From positions 1 through 46,114 of the forward strand of contig JANQHX010000059.1 of the NCBI GenBank assembly GCA_028282465.1: a stretch of 46,114 bases of DNA, given 5' to 3'. This document shows, in pieces, positions 9,830-18,119 of the stretch (positions within the stretch are counted from its first letter, which is position 1; each line of letters begins with the position of its first letter). Made by a program: the position numbers and the translations under genes. Below the pieces are notes generated by a model. It made no database searches. It was not told the origin of the DNA and saw nothing but the letters and a program-made list of their open reading frames with translations. The DNA is from Gynuella sp. GTDB lineage: Bacteria; Pseudomonadota; Gammaproteobacteria; Pseudomonadales; Natronospirillaceae.

Positions 9830-10172
9830 GTTCCCTTGTTGAATTCGAGTTACTCGGCAATTCGATTACATAACATTGAGCGAAAAAAAATATGAGATAC
9901 AGATCACATTCTGCTTCTCAACTCTGAATTTAGCTCTGTTAGAATTTAAGAATAACCTTTCAAAGTTGCCGCTAAGTATTAATTATTAAAAGGCTTTTCG
10001 CAACTTTTTGACAAGCCTGCGATTTCCTGATCCAACTAAATTAAAGCCAGTTTGAGAACTAGGTAACAGTTCGAAATTTTCTCAGTCAAGTACCAAAATG
10101 AACACTTTGGTGTTTGCTTAATTAACACATGGTTTGTATGTGGTTGTTTTATAAAAAGATTTTGACCAAAAA
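9830..10172. other. fimV upstream region, non-coding
   Basis: About 340 bases between the asd terminator and fimV, AT-rich, with no credible ORF on either strand. It holds a candidate fimV promoter and an untranslated leader of roughly 140 bases. Nothing else was recognised. Confidence 0.6.
9975..10003 (-). promoter_or_regulatory. Candidate sigma70 promoter for fimV
   Basis: Minus-strand TTGCGA (10003-9998) and AATACT (9980-9975) are separated by 17 bases, a sigma70-like pair. Transcription would start near 9968, giving a leader of about 140 bases. This is by eye in an AT-rich region, so chance matches are likely. Confidence 0.35.
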
Positions 10173-10194
10173 AAAGCCGGCGTTCGCCGACTTT
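10165..10194 (-). terminator. Intrinsic terminator after asd
   Basis: Minus strand AAAGTCGGC and GCCGGCTTT form a 9-bp stem (one G-T pair) around a GAAC loop at 10173-10194, followed by a run of T (10165-10172). It lies 23 bases after the asd stop and closes the leuCDB-asd transcript. Confidence 0.85.
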
Positions 10195-10216
10195 TCAGTA
10201 TAGATGTTTTCAGGGT

Positions 10217-11332
10217 TTATATTTTGTTCTGAAGAATATTCAACATTCTTCTTAAAGGCTCAGCCGCACCCCAAAGCAACTGATCGCCCACTGTGAAAGC
10301 AGACAAAAAGTCATTACCCATCGAAAGCTTTCTTAGCCTACCAACAGGAATGGATAAGGTGCCATTCACAACCGTTGGTGTTAGCTCATTAATTGATCTA
10401 TCACGATCGTCTTCAATGACCTTCACCCAAGGGTTGGCTTCAGCCAGGATGCTTGTGATATCCGCAAGTGGTACGTCCTTTGTCATTTTCACAGTAAGTG
10501 CCTGAGAGTGGCAACGCATGGCGCCCACTCGCACACAAATGCCATCAATTGGAATTGGATTGTCAGAACGACCCAGTATCTTGTTGGTTTCGACTTGTGC
10601 CTTCCACTCTTCTTTAGACTGGCCTGACGGCAACTGCTTATCAATATATGGAATCAGGGAGCCAGCCAATGGCACGCCAAATTGATCGGTTGGGCAGTCG
10701 GAGGTGCGCATAAATTCAGCTACTTTCTTATCCACTTCCAAAATCGCTGAAGCTGGGTCAACCACTTCATCTGCAACTATGTTGTGAATAGCGCCCATCT
10801 GGCTGATAAGCTCTTTCATATTACGAGCACCAGCGCCTGAAGCGGCTTGATAGGTCATCGGAGTAATCCACTCGATCAGCCCTTCATTAAACAAACCGTT
10901 CAGACCCATCATCATCAACGAAACGGTGCAGTTACCGCCAATAAAGTCTTTCTTGCCAGATTCCAGAGCCGCGTCGATAACGCCACGGTTAACGGGATCC
11001 AAAATGATCACACCATCATCCGACATACGCAGAGCTGAGGCAGCATCAATCCAATAGCCGTCCCAACCGGAAGCCCTAAGTTTAGGATGAACCTCATTGG
11101 TATAGTCACCACCCTGACAAGTGATAATGATGTCCATTTGAGACAACTCTGAAACATCCGTTGCATCTTTCAGCACAGCTCCGTCACCACCTTCTGCAGG
11201 TGCCGCTTGGCCAGCCTGGGAGGTTGTAAAAAACACTGGTTCTATGCCATCGAAATCATTTTCTTCACGCATACGGCCCATGAGCACTGAGCCCACCATG
11301 CCACGCCATCCGACTAGTCCTACTTTTTTCAT
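10217..11332 (-). CDS. asd: Aspartate-semialdehyde dehydrogenase
   Basis: NADPH-dependent reduction of aspartyl phosphate to the semialdehyde, feeding lysine/diaminopimelate, threonine and methionine synthesis. The 371-residue protein has the dinucleotide loop VGWRGMVGS at residues 7-15, the catalytic Cys135 in GGNCTVSLM (same number as E. coli) and the active-site histidine at 275 in AMRCHSQ. The C-terminal [15 protein letters not shown] is typical of the gammaproteobacterial form. It follows leuB by 30 bases, as in Pseudomonas. The usg paralogue found between asd and fimV in Pseudomonas is absent here. Confidence 0.98.
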   Translation of the reverse strand: MKKVGLVGWRGMVGSVLMGRMREENDFDGIEPVFFTTSQAGQAAPAEGGDGAVLKDATDVSELSQMDIIITCQGGDYTNEVHPKLRASGWDGYWIDAASALRMSDDGVIILDPVNRGVIDAALESGKKDFIGGNCTVSLMMMGLNGLFNEGLIEWITPMTYQAASGAGARNMKELISQMGAIHNIVADEVVDPASAILEVDKKVAEFMRTSDCPTDQFGVPLAGSLIPYIDKQLPSGQSKEEWKAQVETNKILGRSDNPIPIDGICVRVGAMRCHSQALTVKMTKDVPLADITSILAEANPWVKVIEDDRDRSINELTPTVVNGTLSIPVGRLRKLSMGNDFLSAFTVGDQLLWGAAEPLRRMLNILQNKI

Positions 11333-11362
11333 GCTGTCATACCCGTTCGTATTTTTATTCGA

Positions 11363-12436
11363 TTAAAGAGCTGCAACCACTGCCGCGCCCATTTCTGAAG
11401 TACTGACTTTTTTCATACCTTCAGAATAAATATCTGCTGTCCGTAAATTTTGATCCAACACATCTGAAACTGCTTTTTCGATGGCATTCGCCGCCTCAGC
11501 TTCATCCAGTGAATAGCGCAGCATCATCGCCACAGACAAAATAGTGGCGAGAGGGTTTGCGATACCCTGCCCTGCAATGTCGGGCGCTGAGCCATGAATC
11601 GGCTCGTACATACCTTTGTTATTTTTGTCTAAAGAAGCGGATGGCAACATTCCAATGGAGCCGGTTAACATAGCAGCACAATCAGACAGGATGTCACCAA
11701 ACATATTGCCAGTTACCATCACGTCAAACTGCTTAGGCGCACGAACCAATTGCATAGCAGCGTTATCCACATACATGTGGCTCAACTCGACTTCAGGATA
11801 TTCCGGTGCTAGGCGATCCATCACTTCACGCCATAAAATAGTGGCTTCGAGAACATTAGCTTTGTCTACCGAACAGAGTTTTCCACCACGTTTTTTAGCG
11901 GCCTCAAAAGCACTGCGACCGATACGCTCAATTTCCGGCTCTGAATATTTATAAGTGTTAAAGCCTTCTTTAGCACCGTTTTCCAACTCACGAAAACCTC
12001 GTGGAGTTCCAAAGTAAATACCACCAGTCAGTTCGCGAACAATCAGAATATCCAGACCAGAAACAATTTCAGGTTTCAGTGAAGATGCATCCGCCAATTG
12101 TGGATACAAAATGGCTGGACGTAGATTGCTGAATAATTCCAACTGCGAGCGAATGCCCAAAAGTCCTTTTTCTGGACGAATCGTAATGTCTTCAATTTTG
12201 TCCCACTTGGGGCCACCGACAGCACCAAGCAAAATGGCATCAGCAGCCAGTGCTTGTTTTTGAGTCACCTCTGGATAAGGATGACCTTCGGCATCGATGG
12301 CAGCACCACCCAATACCCCTTCTTCAGTCTCAATCGCTAGATTGAATTTTTCTTTCACTTTATCCAGAACTTTTAGAGCTTCAGCCACAATTTCCGGGCC
12401 AATGCCATCACCTGGTAATACTAAAATCTTTTTCAT
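11363..12436 (-). CDS. leuB: 3-isopropylmalate dehydrogenase
   Basis: NAD-dependent oxidation and decarboxylation of 3-isopropylmalate in leucine synthesis. The 357-residue protein has the family motifs: [10 protein letters not shown] at the start, [19 protein letters not shown], the metal-binding aspartates in MFGDILSD, and the NAD loop [15 protein letters not shown]. The start ATG is at 12436, 30 bases after leuD. It is the third gene of leuC-leuD-leuB-asd. Confidence 0.98.
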   Translation of the reverse strand: MKKILVLPGDGIGPEIVAEALKVLDKVKEKFNLAIETEEGVLGGAAIDAEGHPYPEVTQKQALAADAILLGAVGGPKWDKIEDITIRPEKGLLGIRSQLELFSNLRPAILYPQLADASSLKPEIVSGLDILIVRELTGGIYFGTPRGFRELENGAKEGFNTYKYSEPEIERIGRSAFEAAKKRGGKLCSVDKANVLEATILWREVMDRLAPEYPEVELSHMYVDNAAMQLVRAPKQFDVMVTGNMFGDILSDCAAMLTGSIGMLPSASLDKNNKGMYEPIHGSAPDIAGQGIANPLATILSVAMMLRYSLDEAEAANAIEKAVSDVLDQNLRTADIYSEGMKKVSTSEMGAAVVAAL

Positions 12437-12466
12437 TTTTTATTTCCGAATTCTTTAATTCACTAA

Positions 12467-13105
12467 TTAAGAGAACAGCCAAGGTGCTTGCTGAGCGCGT
12501 TTTTCTTCATACGCTTTAATGGCGTCAGAGTCTTGCAATGTCAGGCCGATATCATCCAAACCATTTATTAAGCAATACTTACGGAATTCATCCACTTCAA
12601 ATGGGATGTCATCACCGTCATTCGAAGTGATGGTTTGTGCTTCCAAATTCACGGTTAACTCAAAACCATTCGTGGCTTCCACTTTCTTAAACAGCTCTTC
12701 AACCTTGGCTTCATTAACCACAATTGGCAGCAGGCCATTTTTAAAACAATTGTTGAAGAAGATGTCAGCAAAGCTAGGAGCGATTACTACGCGGAAACCA
12801 AAATCATCCAGAGCCCATGGCGCATGCTCGCGGCTGGAACCACAACCAAAATTTTCGCGAGCGATTAAAATCGTCGCTTGGTCGTAAGGCTTTTGATTCA
12901 ATACAAAATCGGGATTCACTGGACGCTTAGAGTTATCCATACCCGGCTGACCTTCATCCAGATAACGCAGTTCGTCAAAAAGATTGGGGCCAAAACCTGA
13001 ACGTTTAATCGACTTCAAAAATTGTTTTGGAATAATCATGTCGGTGTCGACATTAGCACGATCCATAGGCGCAACCACACCTGTAAAAGTTTCAAACTTT
13101 TTCAT
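12467..13105 (-). CDS. leuD: 3-isopropylmalate dehydratase small subunit
   Basis: Small swivelling subunit of isopropylmalate isomerase, partner of LeuC. The 212-residue protein has the diagnostic [14 protein letters not shown] near residue 19 and [12 protein letters not shown] in the middle. It starts eleven bases after leuC ends, consistent with coupled expression of the heterodimer. No anomaly was seen. Confidence 0.98.
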   Translation of the reverse strand: MKKFETFTGVVAPMDRANVDTDMIIPKQFLKSIKRSGFGPNLFDELRYLDEGQPGMDNSKRPVNPDFVLNQKPYDQATILIARENFGCGSSREHAPWALDDFGFRVVIAPSFADIFFNNCFKNGLLPIVVNEAKVEELFKKVEATNGFELTVNLEAQTITSNDGDDIPFEVDEFRKYCLINGLDDIGLTLQDSDAIKAYEEKRAQQAPWLFS

Positions 13106-13117
13106 TGCCTGCGCTCC

Positions 13118-14539
13118 TTAAGCGAATTCACTGACATCAACAAAATGACCGGCAACTGCAGCAGCGGCTGCCATTGCTGGGCTTACCAAATGGGTACGAC
13201 CACCATAACCCTGACGGCCTTCAAAATTGCGGTTTGACGTAGACGCACAATGCTCACCATTACCCAACTTATCGGCATTCATTGCCAAACACATGGAACA
13301 ACCTGGCTCGCGCCATTGCAGGCCCGCTTCAATGAATATTTTGTCCAGACCTTCCGCTTCTGCTTGAGCTTTCACAAGACCTGAGCCTGGAACGACCAAA
13401 GCTTCCTTTACGTTGTCTGCTACTTTTTTGCCTTTCACAACCGCAGCGGCGTCGCGCATATCTTCAATACGACCATTGGTACAAGACCCGATAAACACTC
13501 GATCTACGTGGATATCTGTGATTTTCTGACCTTCGACCAAGCCCATGTATTCAAGCGCCCTGGCCAAACCATTTTTTGCAATGTCATTTTTCATAGCAGC
13601 CATTGTCGGCACAGCGCCATCAACACCAACGACCATCTCTGGAGAGGTTCCCCAACTCACCTGCGGGCGAATATCCTCGGCTTTAATTTCTACTACCGTA
13701 TCAAATTCAGCATCGGCATCTGAGTGCAAGGTTTTCCAGTACTGGACGGCTAAATCCCAGTGATCACCCTTTGGTGAAAATGGACGATCCTTGAAGTATT
13801 CAATGGTCTTTTCATCTGCCGCAACCATTCCAGCTCTGGCACCTGCTTCAATCGCCATATTGCAGACAGTCATGCGACCTTCCATGCTCAAGCTTTGAAT
13901 CGCAGAACCACCAAACTCGATGGCACAACCCGTTCCGCCAGCAGTGCCTATAACTCCAATAATGTGCAGCACCACGTCTTTAGCACTCACAAATGGCGCC
14001 AGCTCTCCGTCTACACGAACCAACATGTTTTTCATTTTCTTCTGGATCAGACACTGAGTCGCCAACACATGCTCGACCTCAGAAGTACCAATGCCATGAG
14101 CCAAGGCTGCAAATGCACCATGAGTGGAGGTGTGAGAGTCGCCACATACCACGGTCATTCCTGGTAAGGTTGCGCCCTGCTCCGGGCCCACCACATGAAC
14201 AATGCCCTGACGCTCGTCTTTCATGCCAAAAAGAGTGATGTCAAAGTCTTTGCAGTTTTCACCAAGGGTTTTCACCTGAATTTTGGAAATCGGATCCTGA
14301 ATACCTTCAATACCTACCTCACGCTCTTCCTTAGTTGTGGGTACGTTATGATCAGGCGTCGCCAAGTTGGCGTCTAATTTCCAAGGTTTACGACCTGCCA
14401 ATTTCAAGCCTTCGAAGGCCTGAGGCGACGTTACTTCATGAAGTAACTGCCGATCGATGTAAATCAATGCGGTACCATCTTCACGCTCTTTGACTAAATG
14501 CGCGTCCCATAATTTGTCATAAAGGGTTTTGCCTGCCAC
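13118..14539 (-). CDS. leuC: 3-isopropylmalate dehydratase large subunit
   Basis: Aconitase-like 4Fe-4S enzyme that isomerises 2- to 3-isopropylmalate with LeuD. The three cluster cysteines are visible in FIGSCTN and [18 protein letters not shown] and the C-terminal [12 protein letters not shown] are intact. The frame runs back to 14647, but family members begin at the (A)GKTLYDKL segment. I therefore place the start at GTG 14539, with AGGA about eight to nine bases upstream, giving 473 residues, the normal length. The upstream 36 codons of open frame are leader DNA. A divergent LysR gene lies upstream, as in Pseudomonas. Confidence 0.95.
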   Translation of the reverse strand: MAGKTLYDKLWDAHLVKEREDGTALIYIDRQLLHEVTSPQAFEGLKLAGRKPWKLDANLATPDHNVPTTKEEREVGIEGIQDPISKIQVKTLGENCKDFDITLFGMKDERQGIVHVVGPEQGATLPGMTVVCGDSHTSTHGAFAALAHGIGTSEVEHVLATQCLIQKKMKNMLVRVDGELAPFVSAKDVVLHIIGVIGTAGGTGCAIEFGGSAIQSLSMEGRMTVCNMAIEAGARAGMVAADEKTIEYFKDRPFSPKGDHWDLAVQYWKTLHSDADAEFDTVVEIKAEDIRPQVSWGTSPEMVVGVDGAVPTMAAMKNDIAKNGLARALEYMGLVEGQKITDIHVDRVFIGSCTNGRIEDMRDAAAVVKGKKVADNVKEALVVPGSGLVKAQAEAEGLDKIFIEAGLQWREPGCSMCLAMNADKLGNGEHCASTSNRNFEGRQGYGGRTHLVSPAMAAAAAVAGHFVDVSEFA

Positions 14540-14733
14540 GGTCCTGATTCCTGTGCTAAACAGCTTGAGCTGTATATTGTTGTAAAGGAGGAAAACCAGC
14601 CTAGATTTCACTCGAATTCCAATGACGCGAATTCTAGAATTCCGCAATCAATAAAACAAATTCATATTTTTTATAGATTTGATTACTTTTTGGAATCTAT
14701 AGCTATAATGCTGAGCTATAGAGGAGAGATATT
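14540..14733. promoter_or_regulatory. Divergent leuC / LysR control region
   Basis: A 194-base region between the two divergent starts. It holds three GAATTC sites in 29 bases (14614-14619, 14629-14634, 14637-14642), the last two forming the perfect 14-bp palindrome GAATTCTAGAATTC at 14629-14642. It also has a smaller palindrome ACAGCTTGAGCTGT near 14560 and the LysR-proximal inverted repeat. No leucine-rich leader peptide was found upstream of leuC, so control by the divergent regulator is more likely than attenuation. Confidence 0.55.
14697..14721 (+). promoter_or_regulatory. Inverted repeat around the LysR gene -10 box
   Basis: CTATAGCT (14697-14704) and AGCTATAG (14714-14721) are perfect 8-bp arms with a 9-base spacer. 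A consensus -10 TATAAT sits at 14704-14709 between them, so a protein bound here would cover the promoter. The second arm touches the ribosome-binding site GAGGAG. This fits autoregulation by the LysR protein, though the geometry is not a classic T-N11-A box. Confidence 0.5.
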
Positions 14734-15603
14734 GTGGACACCCAAGCGCTAACAGCCTTTCTGGCGGTCGTTGAAACCGGCTCATTTTCGGAAGCCGCCC
14801 ATAAACTGCACCTGACACAACCAGCGGTGAGTAAGCGCATACGCAGCCTTGAAACCCAACTGAATGCATCGCTTTTTGATCGAGTTGGGCGAGAGGTTTT
14901 GCTCACTGAAGCGGGAAAAGCGTTAATTCCACCGGCTGAGAGAATCGTTCAGGAAATATCTGAAGCCAAACAAATAGTAGGCAACCTCTCTCAAAATGTT
15001 GGCGGCAAGCTATCCGTTGGTATCAGTCATCACATTGGACTACATCGCCTGCCAATGACGCTCAAAGCGTTCGCGATTGAGCACCCGGAAGTTGAACTTG
15101 ATTTACATTTTTTAGAATCTGAACAAGCCTATCATTCAGTGATTAATCGAGACATTGAACTTGCGTTCGTTACCATGCCACGAAACCTAGACAAATCATT
15201 GCATATGGAGACGGTGTGGCAAGACTCCCTACAATTTGTGGTATCCAAGGAACATATGTTGGCTCGGAAAGCCACCGTAAGATTAAATGAACTGTGTTAC
15301 ACAAATGCCTTGCTGCCAGAGCCTGACACCTTTACTCATAAAATAGTGAAAGCACTATTTGAACAACACAAACTCCCCTTACGAACCTCATTACCCATCA
15401 ATTTTTTAGAAACCATTAAAGTGATGGTGGGAGTTGGATTGGGCTGGAGCGTTCTACCGGAAACCATGGTGGATCAATCGGTGAAAAAGTTAAGTGTTGA
15501 AGATGTGAATTTGTCGAGAAAACTGGGATACATTCAGCACAGGAACAGAACATTGAGTAATGCTGCGCAAGCTTTCTTAGCAGTACTAGAAAAAAACAGA
15601 TAA
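14734..15603 (+). CDS. LysR-family transcriptional regulator
   Basis: The 289-residue protein has an N-terminal winged helix-turn-helix (LTAFLAVVETGSFSEAAHKL, then TQPAVSKRIRSLE) and a C-terminal effector domain beginning near residue 90 (KLSVGISHHIG). The start is GTG 14734 with GAGGAGAG upstream. It is transcribed away from leuC; Pseudomonas also has a LysR gene at this position. Control of leuCDB-asd and of itself is inferred from the position and the palindromes between the genes. The effector is unknown; a leucine-pathway intermediate is possible. Confidence 0.9.
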   Translation: MDTQALTAFLAVVETGSFSEAAHKLHLTQPAVSKRIRSLETQLNASLFDRVGREVLLTEAGKALIPPAERIVQEISEAKQIVGNLSQNVGGKLSVGISHHIGLHRLPMTLKAFAIEHPEVELDLHFLESEQAYHSVINRDIELAFVTMPRNLDKSLHMETVWQDSLQFVVSKEHMLARKATVRLNELCYTNALLPEPDTFTHKIVKALFEQHKLPLRTSLPINFLETIKVMVGVGLGWSVLPETMVDQSVKKLSVEDVNLSRKLGYIQHRNRTLSNAAQAFLAVLEKNR

Positions 15604-15663
15604 GAAATTTTGAACTGAAATTATTTTAATCTTAAAGACTTATGGTTCAATTTTTTATAGACA

Positions 15664-15686
15664 AAAAAATGGGCGCTAATGCGCCC
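15664..15686 (-). terminator. Intrinsic terminator for the 40-codon ORF
   Basis: GGGCGC (15671-15676), loop, GCGCCC (15681-15686). The T-run lies on the minus-strand side (plus strand A-run at 15664-15669), so it ends minus-strand transcription coming from the small ORF at 15752-15874. It might also serve the LysR gene from the other side, but with a poor tail. Confidence 0.7.
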
Positions 15687-15751
15687 TAATCGTCACCTAA
15701 CATTCTATTGAGGGAATGTATTCTGTTCATTGCTCCATACGGAACACCAAC

Positions 15752-15874
15752 TTATTGAACACCTACGAACAATAATGCTGGATCTGCCGTGGCTTTAATC
15801 GCTAACGATAACACCACCACAGTTATTGAAACTTTAATTACCAAGTTGATCATATTTTCTAACTGCCGTTCCAT
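15752..15874 (-). CDS. Putative 40-residue membrane peptide
   Basis: Short ORF from ATG 15874 to TAA. It encodes a polar start (MERQLENMINLV), then a hydrophobic helix of about 14 residues (KVSITVVVLSLAI), a short loop and the tail LLFVGVQ. AGAGGA lies nine bases upstream of the ATG, and a clear intrinsic terminator follows about 65 bases after the stop on the same strand. The Shine-Dalgarno, the helix-like composition and a dedicated terminator support a real small gene. I do not recognise a family. It could instead be a small RNA with a chance ORF. Confidence 0.5.
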   Translation of the reverse strand: MERQLENMINLVIKVSITVVVLSLAIKATADPALLFVGVQ

Positions 15875-16294
15875 AATCACTTATCCTCTAGCACTCCGTG
15901 CCTCATTGACTTGTCTCTTAGATACTTTCCTTTTATAAGACAAATCGTCTTAACCAGTAGAGCCATCCTGACTCTTTTTCACCGATGCTCGCTGAACAAC
16001 TTGTTAACCGTATTCTAATTTTAAAAATCTGTATGACAAGCTGTTTAACTTTTATAAACATATTATCAATTTGTGACGCTATTTGTCACACCTAGTTCTC
16101 ACTTTTGACATTTTTTGTCAGTTTCTTATCTTTTTTATCAATAAAAATGTGACGAATTTTTGATTTAGTTTAACGACTGTTACTGAACGAAAAGATATGT
16201 AAGTAAAAACAGGAAAATTGAAGCGGGTTGAGTTAACAGTTATCAGAAACGTCAAAGAAAGATAGCTAATAAAGTAAATTACTTTGGTGGCTAC
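15875..16294. other. AT-rich spacer with repeated TGAC-N7-GTCA elements
   Basis: No ORF is credible here. The stretch 16030-16170 is unusually rich in GTGAC/GTCA words. TGTGAC-N7-GTCACA lies at 16072-16090 and TGAC-N7-GTCA at 16106-16120, with a degenerate TGTGAC half at 16148-16153. It is upstream of the small ORF (minus) and downstream of the unknown membrane gene at 16295. Confidence 0.5.
16072..16120. promoter_or_regulatory. Two spaced dyads TGAC-N7-GTCA
   Basis: First dyad TGTGAC-GCTATTT-GTCACA (16072-16090) and second TGAC-ATTTTTT-GTCA (16106-16120) share arm sequence and a seven-base spacer; their centres are 32 bases apart, near three helical turns. This looks like a pair of operator sites. 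The spacing between TGTGA and TCACA in the first is nine, so it is not a CRP site (six). Confidence 0.4.
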
Positions 16295-17515
16295 TTATTT
16301 AGCTGGAATACCGGATTTAGCAGAGAGGGTTTCCATTGCCGTTTGGGCGGTGCCCTCACCTTGTAGATGCTCAGCGACAGTGATTGCCTTACCATTTTTT
16401 AACATCGCTTTAACATTGAAATTCAAACGATGGGAGTACCCAGACGTTGATGAATAGGATTTGGCTAGCTGTAGGTGGGATATGTTTTCCCTGGATTCGT
16501 TTTTACTTGAAACCCTAAAAAATAAAAAGCGCCTAATAAGCGAAATACCATCGGGGCGGATCCGAACTGTTAGAGAATTAAATAACAGATAGACACCCCA
16601 TAACACCACCAGAGTACCCGCACCTGTAAAAGCCACCAATGGCAACACACTGTCTTCAGACAACCAAAACGCAACCCCAGCTGCTGAAAAAATACCGCCG
16701 AATAACATCAGAACAAATCCAAGCGCCTTATTTCTTAGCATTGGATGATAAAGCTCAAAGCCATTCTGGGTTTCAGAAAAGATAAAACTCTGAATAATTC
16801 GTTGTCTATTTTTTAAATCTTGGGAAGGATGACGAGAAGAGTTTTTATCAATTACACTTTTTTGTTGTCCAGTTTCAAACACTGGAATTTCGAATTGACG
16901 AGTAAACTTCAATTTGGGGTGATTACACCTAATGGTTAATTGCCAGTAAATATAGTTCCTATCAGGCTCTTGAGTTGCACTTAAATGACTTGGAACATCA
17001 AAACAAAATTCGATGAGAGTTTTTCCTGTAGCTGACTGTTTTGGAAACCCAAACCCTTCCACTTGCCATTGCACTTGATTTTCCGTCTTTGATTCCCCTC
17101 CGCTTCTTGTCACCTTTCTTCGAATACATTCCAGAGACAACTCACACTGAGTCAGAGAATCAAAGCCCATATTAAGCTCAATGTGACCACCCACTTGGCC
17201 ACCAATAGAACCTGGAAAAGGACTCAAAACTAAAGGTGATCTACCAATTTTTTGCCAAGTTCTTAATTTCCGTATTGAACCAAATACCAAAAAAATACCA
17301 GTGATTGGAAAAACTAAAAAAATAAGTGCTTGTTTTTCACCACTCTGATATTGATCAATTATTTCAGGCGTAATGGCGAAGCTGATTCCCATCCAAAGCG
17401 CTGAAAACACCCAGTAAATAACCAGCACCAACAATGCGCTGGATTTAATCTGATTATGCTGCCATTTTTTAATGTACAGCCAGGGCTGCTCCATCTGCCA
17501 TGGATTAGTTTTCAT
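16295..17515 (-). CDS. Membrane protein of unknown function
   Basis: 406 residues. Hydrophobic segments at about 27-48 and 62-82 near the N-terminus and a second pair at about 268-312 suggest four membrane spans. Between them lies a soluble domain of about 180 residues (starting SPFPGSIGGQVGGHIEL) that reads like a beta-sandwich, and a C-terminal soluble part follows the last span. I do not recognise a named family with certainty. Its start overlaps the rhombosortase stop by eleven bases, so it is co-translated with the protease-rhombosortase pair, which suggests a role in the same process or in membrane quality control. Confidence 0.75.
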   Translation of the reverse strand: MKTNPWQMEQPWLYIKKWQHNQIKSSALLVLVIYWVFSALWMGISFAITPEIIDQYQSGEKQALIFLVFPITGIFLVFGSIRKLRTWQKIGRSPLVLSPFPGSIGGQVGGHIELNMGFDSLTQCELSLECIRRKVTRSGGESKTENQVQWQVEGFGFPKQSATGKTLIEFCFDVPSHLSATQEPDRNYIYWQLTIRCNHPKLKFTRQFEIPVFETGQQKSVIDKNSSRHPSQDLKNRQRIIQSFIFSETQNGFELYHPMLRNKALGFVLMLFGGIFSAAGVAFWLSEDSVLPLVAFTGAGTLVVLWGVYLLFNSLTVRIRPDGISLIRRFLFFRVSSKNESRENISHLQLAKSYSSTSGYSHRLNFNVKAMLKNGKAITVAEHLQGEGTAQTAMETLSAKSGIPAK

Positions 17516-18119
17516 ATGCAGGTCTACTAAAAAAACGTTTCAGTTCTAGCACTAAAATTAGACCCAGCCCACCAATCATTCCAAATAAATGAGCGTCGTA
17601 TGCAACCGATGCATTGATAAAACCCGATATGGAATCATCACTGTACCAAGGTGTTTGTTCCCATAGCACTTTTACAATGACGATACCGGTCGCCAAGCCC
17701 CTAATCCAAAGGGAGTAAAATGGGCTATAAAAAAAAGCGACCACCATCAATCCGTAAAGCACTCCGGATACACCTGTGTATTGCCATAAGTCTTGATTAA
17801 AAATAAGCAGACCCAAACCATCTACTAGGCAAAGCACTATGAAAAAAACAATGCCCTGCCACCGCCCAAACCATTTCGGACAAACCCAAAGTACCAACAA
17901 CAACCCGCCGGTATTTAGGAGCATGTGTTGCCAATTAAGATGCACCCAATGACCGGTAATGATTCGCCACCATTGACCTCCTTCAATTAAGTCTCGGCGA
18001 TAAATAATCATGTCAATCAACCACTGAGGCAATATGGATACAATCAGTAAAAACACAAAAAGACCGGCAAATGCCGGCCTTTCAAAAATCATTCGTTTTA
18101 ATTCGGACAATAGCTGCAT
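17505..18119 (-). CDS. rrtA: Rhombosortase (rhomboid-family sorting protease)
   Basis: 204-residue intramembrane serine protease of the rhomboid superfamily. The catalytic serine is Ser118 in TGVSGVLYG and the histidine His177 in AHLFG; HWVHLNWQHMLLNTGG (residues 57-72) gives the conserved His/Asn pair. The short GxWWRxxTGHxxH opening is characteristic of rhombosortases, which cleave GlyGly-CTERM tails so that proteins can be released or displayed. The upstream protease carries such a tail. Its ATG overlaps the protease stop (TAATG), and its 3' end overlaps the next gene. The symbol follows family usage and is inferred from sequence only. Confidence 0.85.
   Translation of the reverse strand: MQLLSELKRMIFERPAFAGLFVFLLIVSILPQWLIDMIIYRRDLIEGGQWWRIITGHWVHLNWQHMLLNTGGLLLVLWVCPKWFGRWQGIVFFIVLCLVDGLGLLIFNQDLWQYTGVSGVLYGLMVVAFFYSPFYSLWIRGLATGIVIVKVLWEQTPWYSDDSISGFINASVAYDAHLFGMIGGLGLILVLELKRFFSRPAYEN
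18055..18080 (-). terminator. Terminator-like hairpin inside the rhombosortase start
   Basis: On the minus strand AGGCCGGC and GCCGGTCT form an 8-bp stem around ATTT (18061-18080), followed by TTTTTGTGTTTTT. It lies about 40 bases into the rhombosortase gene. It may reduce transcription of rhombosortase relative to the protease, or it may be a chance product of the codons for RPAFAGLFVF. Confidence 0.35.

Noticed and set aside
14540-14647. N-terminal extension of leuC to ATG 14647
   Set aside because: Family members start at the GKTLYDKL segment; the added 36 residues run through the palindromic control region.
14640-14690. Leucine leader peptide for leuC
   Set aside because: The only short frame (Met-Asn-Leu-Phe-Tyr) has a single Leu and no attenuator follows.
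15664-15686. Terminator of the LysR gene
   Set aside because: The T-run is on the minus-strand side; it is better assigned to the small ORF, though some two-way use is possible.
16072-16090. CRP-like site TGTGA...TCACA
   Set aside because: The spacer between TGTGA and TCACA is nine bases; CRP sites need six.
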